From: an uncultured Acidobacteriaceae bacterium
Lineage (GTDB): Bacteria > Acidobacteriota > Terriglobia > Terriglobales > Acidobacteriaceae
DNA: 10,219 nt
Assembly (NCBI GenBank): GCA_903842845.1
Contig: CAIMNN010000509.1
Coordinates: forward strand, 1-10,219
Direction of reading: 5' to 3'
The first letter of the stretch is position 1. Each line of letters starts with the position of its first letter. Below the pieces are notes generated by a model that had not been told where the DNA came from, ran no database searches, and saw nothing but the letters and a program-made list of their open reading frames with translations. Below are positions 6,751 to 10,219 of the stretch, piece after piece. A program made the position numbers and the translations under genes.

Positions 6751-6771
6751 GATTGCGCGGGTGGTAGACTC
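6751..6771 (+). promoter_or_regulatory. Weak candidate promoter before the membrane methyltransferase
   Basis: GGTAGACT ends in TAGACT (a -10-like box about 6766-6771), roughly 27 nt before the chosen ATG at 6798. The only -35 candidates (TTACTG or TTGCGC further upstream) are badly spaced. The 63-nt gap after folK is also compatible with read-through. Confidence 0.25.
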
Positions 6772-6797
6772 TCACTGTTCCATCCATGGAGGCGTTG

Positions 6798-7523
6798 ATG
6801 AGCATCAGCCAACTTGTTTTTCGGCTGCGGGTGTTGCTGCTGGTGATTATTTATACGGTGGGATTTTTTGCGCCGTGGTCGCAGGCGTTTGGGTGGAATG
6901 ACAAGTTCCCTGCGATGGCGTGGCTGGCGGAGAAACTTGCTCACTCGACGGGGATGGGATTTCAGCAGGCGACAACGACGATAGTTGTGCTGACGATATT
7001 GAGTGCGTTGAAGGGCGTGGTGTGGCGTGTGTGGGGAACGGCGTACATGGGCGCGGCGACGGTTTTTAGCGGCGCGATGCAGGGCACGGAGTTGCAGGCG
7101 GATGGGCCTTACAGGTTTGTGAGGAATCCACTTTACATTGGCAGTTTGAGCACGATGATTGCAGTGAGCACGTTGATGCCGCCGAGTGGCGCGGTGTTTG
7201 CGATTGTGATGGTGACGCTGGTTTATATAGTTCTGATCGATGGCGAAGAGAGATTTTTAACTGCGAAGTTGGGGCAGAGTTATATTGATTATTGCCGCGC
7301 GGTGCCGCGGATTGTTCCGCGCATGTGGCGGCCGTTGCCGGCGAGCGGGGCGAAGGCGGATTGGTTGATGGGCGCGGTGGGCGAGGTTTATACGATAGGC
7401 ATCTTGCTGGCGTTTGCGTTGTTGAGTTGGCGGTTTGACCGGATGTTGATGGTTAGGGCAGTAGTGGTTTGCTTTGGGTTGTCGCTGGTTGTGAGGGCGC
7501 TGCTGCCGCGGAAGGCTGCATAG
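6798..7523 (+). CDS. Isoprenylcysteine/phospholipid methyltransferase-like membrane protein
   Basis: A 241-residue multi-pass membrane protein of the ICMT/PEMT group, SAM-dependent methyltransferases of membrane substrates. The diagnostic C-terminal motif is present: GPYRFVRNPLYIG (103-115) and, after a hydrophobic helix, DGEERFLTAKLGQSYIDYCRAVPRIVP (148-174). In that motif the R-x-P-x-Y and E-E-R residues belong to the SAM/catalytic site. Hydrophobic segments lie at about 9-27, 60-75, 116-146 and two more after 190, so the protein extends beyond the usual PEMT core with two extra C-terminal helices. Start choice: ATG 6798 has GGAGG five bases upstream, while the earlier ATG at 6786 has no ribosome site and actually overlaps that GGAGG. 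The substrate cannot be told; bacterial members often methylate unknown lipids or thiols. Confidence 0.85.
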   Translation: MSISQLVFRLRVLLLVIIYTVGFFAPWSQAFGWNDKFPAMAWLAEKLAHSTGMGFQQATTTIVVLTILSALKGVVWRVWGTAYMGAATVFSGAMQGTELQADGPYRFVRNPLYIGSLSTMIAVSTLMPPSGAVFAIVMVTLVYIVLIDGEERFLTAKLGQSYIDYCRAVPRIVPRMWRPLPASGAKADWLMGAVGEVYTIGILLAFALLSWRFDRMLMVRAVVVCFGLSLVVRALLPRKAA

Positions 7524-7546
7524 ATTCAGATGAGATTAAATCCCCG

Positions 7547-7603
7547 GTGCCCAAATGCCAGGCACCCTTCGGCTTCGCACAGGGCAGGCTAAAGGGCACC
7601 CGA
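7547..7603. repeat. Second copy of the GGGCACCCG palindromic repeat, between convergent genes
   Basis: GGTGCCC (7547-7553) is inverted against GGGCACC (7595-7601) and, more locally, against GGCACC (7562-7567). The part from CACCCTTCG (7564-7572) to GGGCACCCG (7595-7603) has the same ends as the repeat at 92-123 but a different, longer middle (40 versus 32 nt). It sits in the 102-nt gap between the methyltransferase stop and the end of the kbl-like gene. It could act as a structured transcript end for both, though there is no long T-run. Confidence 0.55.
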
Positions 7604-7625
7604 AAGTTTTTGAAAGAACAGAAAA

Positions 7626-8834
7626 TCAAGCGTTGATGATGCCCATTTTGCTAGCTGTGCTCTCGAGTGTTTCGAGTGCGCGGTCGAGTTGGGGGCGTGT
7701 GTGTTCGCTAGTGACGATGAGGCGGACGCGGGCTTTGCCTTCAGGGACTGTTGGGAAGGCGATGCCGGTGCCGAGGATGCCGGCGTCAAAGAGCGCGCGA
7801 CTGAACTCCATTGTCTTGCGGCCGTCACCGATGATGATGGGCGTGATTGGGGTTTCCGTGGCGGGGGTGTCGATGCCGCCAATGTTGAAGCCTGCGCCTT
7901 TCAATTCGCTTTGCAGATAGCGGGTGTTGTCCCAGAGGCGCTCGATGCGTTCGGGCTCTTCCTCGAGGATTTCGAAGGCCTTGAGGCAGGTTGCCGCTAC
8001 CGATGGCGGGTGCGATGTGGAGAAGAGGAATGGGCGGGCGCGGTGATAGAGAAAATCGATGAGCTCGCGCGAACCGCAGACGTAACCGCCGAGTGCGCCG
8101 ATGGCTTTTGAGAGCGTACCGACCTGGACATCGACGTGGCCGTGCATTCCGAAGTGATCGACCGAGCCGCGGCCGTTACGGCCGAGAACGCCGGATGCGT
8201 GCGCATCGTCGACCATCATGATGGCGCCGTATTTTTCAGCGAGTGCGGCAAGTTTGTCGACGGGACCGATGTCGCCATCCATGGAGAAGACGCCGTCGGT
8301 GATGATGAGCTTTTTGCCGGGTTCGTCGGAGATCTCCTGAAGGAGTTCTTCGCAGTGGTCGGCGTCTTTGTGGCGGAAGACCTTGATGTTGGCGCGGGAG
8401 AGGCGCGCGCCGTCGATGATGCTTGCGTGGTTGAGTTCGTCGGAGAGGATGAAGTCGTCTTTGCCGAGGATGGAGCCGACGGTTCCAGCGTTGGCGGTGA
8501 AGCCGGATTGGAAGACGACGCAGGCTTCGACGTTTTTGAAGGCGGCGATCTTCTCTTCGAGGTCCATGTGGATGCGCATGGTTCCTGCGATGGTGCGAAC
8601 CGCGCCGGAGCCTACACCGAATTTTCGAGTGGCATCGATGGAGGCTTCGATGAGGCGGGGGTCGTTGGCGAGGCCGAGGTAGTTGTTGCTGGCGAGGTTG
8701 ATGACCTGGCGGCCGTCATAATGGCAGACGGGGGCTTGCTGGTCATCAAGAATGCGAAGTTTGAAGTAGGTTCCTTTTTCGCGAAGTTCGTCGAGGGCGG
8801 CGGTGAGATGGGCTAACTGCGGACGTGATGGCAT
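7626..8834 (-). CDS. kbl: Glycine C-acetyltransferase-type PLP enzyme (alpha-oxoamine synthase)
   Basis: A fold-type I PLP enzyme of the alpha-oxoamine synthase family, 402 residues from the ATG at 8834. Key parts are LASNNYLGL (47-55), RTIAGTMRIHMDLEEKIAAF (80-99), ELNHASIIDG with PLP-stacking H137, and ITDGVFSMDGDI (178-189). VDDAHASG follows, with D209 and H212, then GTLSKAIGALGG, whose K243 forms the Schiff base. RPFLFSTSHPP comes next. Kbl makes 2-amino-3-ketobutyrate from glycine and acetyl-CoA, or cleaves it in threonine breakdown. The sequence looks most like the Gram-positive/Thermus-type Kbl, but BioF or a related acyl-CoA:amino-acid condensing enzyme cannot be excluded. No tdh or bio gene is visible nearby. 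The frame is open up to 8954, but the extra 40 residues (His- and Ser-rich) are not family-like, and 402 matches the usual size. Confidence 0.85.
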   Translation of the reverse strand: MPSRPQLAHLTAALDELREKGTYFKLRILDDQQAPVCHYDGRQVINLASNNYLGLANDPRLIEASIDATRKFGVGSGAVRTIAGTMRIHMDLEEKIAAFKNVEACVVFQSGFTANAGTVGSILGKDDFILSDELNHASIIDGARLSRANIKVFRHKDADHCEELLQEISDEPGKKLIITDGVFSMDGDIGPVDKLAALAEKYGAIMMVDDAHASGVLGRNGRGSVDHFGMHGHVDVQVGTLSKAIGALGGYVCGSRELIDFLYHRARPFLFSTSHPPSVAATCLKAFEILEEEPERIERLWDNTRYLQSELKGAGFNIGGIDTPATETPITPIIIGDGRKTMEFSRALFDAGILGTGIAFPTVPEGKARVRLIVTSEHTRPQLDRALETLESTASKMGIINA

Positions 8835-8860
8835 TTGAGTGACTCTTCTCCCAATGGATG

Positions 8861-8889
8861 AGAATACAGCGGCGTGGTGCAGTTGAAAA
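8861..8889 (-). promoter_or_regulatory. Candidate promoter of the kbl-like gene
   Basis: On the minus strand TTTTCA (8889-8884) and TATTCT (8866-8861) are separated by 17 bases, each matching four of six sigma-70 consensus positions, with TG directly before the -10. It would give a leader of about 20 nt. This is a plausible but unproven promoter. Confidence 0.35.
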
Positions 8890-9028
8890 GTGCCGGTGTG
8901 GGACGCGGAGGGAAGCGCGGTGTGGGAGGGACGAATGAACTGATTGTGGTGCATTTATGCTGACAGAAATTTGTGGGGCGCGTCCAACTTCAGGGCTGAG
9001 GGCATCGCTTGGATAAGGCCGCAAAAGG

Positions 9029-9034
9029 TACAAT
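9029..9034 (+). promoter_or_regulatory. Candidate -10 box for the Ig-like protein gene
   Basis: TACAAT at 9029-9034 is a good -10 match. The nearest -35-like TTGGAT (9009-9014) is only 14 bases away, which is short. The implied 5' leader of about 80 nt contains the palindrome at 9074-9093. Confidence 0.35.
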
Positions 9035-9073
9035 GGAATTGCTGGGCGGCAGCCGAAGGCGAAATGATTTTGC

Positions 9074-9093
9074 TTTTGGGATGCATGCCAAAA
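9074..9093. promoter_or_regulatory. 20-bp near-perfect palindrome upstream of the Ig-like gene
   Basis: TTTTGG (9074-9079), G, ATGCAT (9081-9086), G, CCAAAA (9088-9093) is symmetrical except for the single G/G pair. It lies 28-47 nt before the GTG start, downstream of the candidate -10. Its symmetry suits a dimeric repressor site. No T-run follows, so it is not a terminator. The regulator is unknown. Confidence 0.35.
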
Positions 9094-9120
9094 TAGCTGA
9101 AAAATATGGGAGTTGTATTC

Positions 9121-10053
9121 GTGAAGATTGAAATACGCCGCTTTTGGCTTTTGGCTTTGATGGTAACGCTGGCCTGTTTGCCGGCTTTTGCTTCGCAGCC
9201 GACGGTTCGTACCTTTACAGATCTGACTGTTGTTTCGTCGCGGTCAGTGGCCGGAAGCGCGACGGAAGTGCGGGTGAAGATAGTTGCCGCCAATGGCGAC
9301 CAACTGAACGGCGCGGTGACGTTGATGGATGGCGAGCGTGTGCTTGCCGGTGCGTCGATTCAGGATGGAGCCGCGGAGTTTTCAGTCAACCTGACGGGCG
9401 GCGCGCACGAGTTGAAGGCTGTATACGAGGGCGATGAGGAGCACCAGCCATCGGCTTCGGATGCGCTCAAGTTTCACACGGACCTGAATTCAACACCGAC
9501 TTATGCGCTGGGCTTGAGCCCGGCAACCCTGTCGCTCACTGCGGGCCTGGCGGGCGACTCGGTTGTGACACTTACGCCAAGCAATAACGGCGCGACGAGT
9601 GGACCGACGTTCTTTACGCTTTCGTGTTCTGGACTACCGGCGAATTCAAGCTGCTACTTTACGCCTTCGACGTTGCAGGTGCCCGCTGGCAGCAATTCGC
9701 CGGTCACTAGTAATTTGGCGTTACAGACACAGGCGGCATCGGGCGCGATGCGCAATCCGTTCAACACCGGCCAGGGAATTGCACTTGCGATAATTTTTCC
9801 GGGAATTTTTGCGCTGGGATTTTATGGGCGCAAGCGTTCTAGCTTTTCGCGTTTGATGATGCTTGGGCTGGTTGTGCTGGCGGCTTCGGTTGCATTTACC
9901 GGCTGCGGTGCGCTGTATCAATACCATAATCATGGACCGCCGAAGAATCCGGCGACTCCTTCCGGGACTTATACGATACAGATAACCGCGCAGGCCAATA
10001 ATGGCGTGGTTGCGACGAATGTCAACACGACATTGGCATTGACTGTTAAGTAA
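9121..10053 (+). CDS. Secreted Ig-like-domain protein with an internal membrane hairpin
   Basis: A 310-residue exported protein. GTG at 9121 is chosen because GGGAG lies eight bases upstream and the product opens on a clean signal peptide (KIEIRR, then FWLLALMVTLACLPAFA|S). ATG 9106 has no ribosome site. Residues about 30-122 form a bacterial Ig-like repeat (GAVTLMDGERVLAGASIQDG, then GGAHELKAVYEGDEEHQPS). Residues about 127-205 form a second beta domain with the pair of cysteines in LSCSGLPANSSCYFTPSTL. Then come two hydrophobic helices (about 219-235 and 245-259) joined by a GRKRSS turn, ending in FTGCG with C262, and a final segment TPSGTYTIQITA...TTLALTVK that looks like the last strands of an Ig-like domain. 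This architecture recurs, as I recall, in acidobacterial surface proteins; its function is unknown. A strong terminator follows directly. Confidence 0.85.
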   Translation: MKIEIRRFWLLALMVTLACLPAFASQPTVRTFTDLTVVSSRSVAGSATEVRVKIVAANGDQLNGAVTLMDGERVLAGASIQDGAAEFSVNLTGGAHELKAVYEGDEEHQPSASDALKFHTDLNSTPTYALGLSPATLSLTAGLAGDSVVTLTPSNNGATSGPTFFTLSCSGLPANSSCYFTPSTLQVPAGSNSPVTSNLALQTQAASGAMRNPFNTGQGIALAIIFPGIFALGFYGRKRSSFSRLMMLGLVVLAASVAFTGCGALYQYHNHGPPKNPATPSGTYTIQITAQANNGVVATNVNTTLALTVK

Positions 10054-10065
10054 ATTTCAAAAGAG

Positions 10066-10103
10066 AGGCCTGCCCGTTAACAGCGGGCAGGCCTTTTTGT
10101 TTT
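10066..10103 (+). terminator. Rho-independent terminator after the Ig-like protein
   Basis: A perfect 11-bp stem (AGGCCTGCCCG at 10066-10076, CGGGCAGGCCT at 10084-10094) with a 7-nt loop runs into TTTTTGTTTT. It starts 12 nt after the TAA. On the minus strand the same stem is followed by CTCTTTTG, so it may also end the facing TPR gene whose stop is at 10110. Confidence 0.93.
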
Positions 10104-10109
10104 GCATAA

Positions 10110-10219
10110 TTAATTTTTCTCTTTGGTGCGGAGCTCTTCGGCCTTGGCGCGCTCATCGGCTGCTTCTTTGGTGCGACCCTGACGGTCGTATGCGATGGCC
10201 AACTGAGCGTGAGCTTCGG
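10110..10219 (-). CDS. C-terminal end of a TPR-like protein (partial, enters from right edge)
   Basis: On the minus strand the window edge opens in frame: EAHAQLAIAYDRQGRTKEAA, then DERAKAEELRTKEKN and TAA at 10112-10110. The 35 visible residues look like the end of a TPR unit (AHAQLAIAYDRQGRTKEAADE, with the A..QLA.AYD..G...EA pattern) followed by a charged helix. The rest lies outside the window, so function cannot be assigned. It converges on the Ig-like gene with the strong hairpin between them. Confidence 0.75.
   Translation of the reverse strand, partial: EAHAQLAIAYDRQGRTKEAADERAKAEELRTKEKN

Noticed and set aside
8136..8816. 226-residue plus-strand frame antisense to the kbl-like gene
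   Set aside because: The composition (runs of D/E/G/V) is that of an antisense shadow of a GC-rich gene. It has no recognisable motif.
8835..8954. 40-residue N-terminal extension of the kbl-like enzyme
   Set aside because: The sequence is His/Ser/Arg-rich and not family-like. The candidate promoter lies within this stretch, and a start at 8834 gives the normal length.
1..10219. CRISPR arrays, tRNA/rRNA genes, integrases or IS transposases
   Set aside because: None seen on either strand. The only repeats are the short palindromic elements reported.

Overview
The window reads as chromosomal DNA of a free-living, GC-rich, Gram-negative bacterium. The best guess is Acidobacteriota (Terriglobia/Acidobacteriaceae). 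This rests on gene style, on the secreted Ig-like protein with an internal membrane hairpin, and on interspersed palindromic elements beginning CACCCTTCG and ending GGGCACCCG. It is an inference from pattern memory, not from a database search.

Layout. From about 6100 down to 100 everything is on the minus strand. In transcription order it holds a 70-residue unknown protein, a Gfo/Idh/MocA oxidoreductase and purH (tightly packed, one operon), then a ParD antitoxin with a ParE toxin gene broken by an in-frame TGA, then a 710-residue exported TPR protein, and 13 nt behind it a short orphan DUF433 protein whose end runs into a palindromic repeat. From 6222 to 7523 two plus-strand genes follow: folK, starting at TTG, and an ICMT/PEMT-like membrane methyltransferase. 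They converge on a minus-strand glycine C-acetyltransferase-type PLP enzyme (kbl-like), with another copy of the repeat between. Divergent from that enzyme lies a secreted Ig-like-domain protein (plus strand). It ends at a strong terminator facing the 3' end of a second TPR gene that enters from the right edge.

Function. Most of the window is housekeeping: de novo purine synthesis (purH), folate synthesis (folK; PurH uses 10-formyl-tetrahydrofolate, so the two are metabolically linked), amino-acid metabolism (kbl-like) and envelope or secretion functions (TPR proteins, Ig-like protein, methyltransferase). The accessory layer is small. Two toxin-antitoxin remnants flank the TPR gene, and both have lost a working toxin. 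I did not find a convincing new multi-gene system. The observations most worth checking are the nonsense-mutated ParE, the repeat-encoded end of the DUF433 protein, the unknown 70-residue protein coupled to the oxidoreductase, and the membrane hairpin with a lipobox-like cysteine inside the Ig-like protein.
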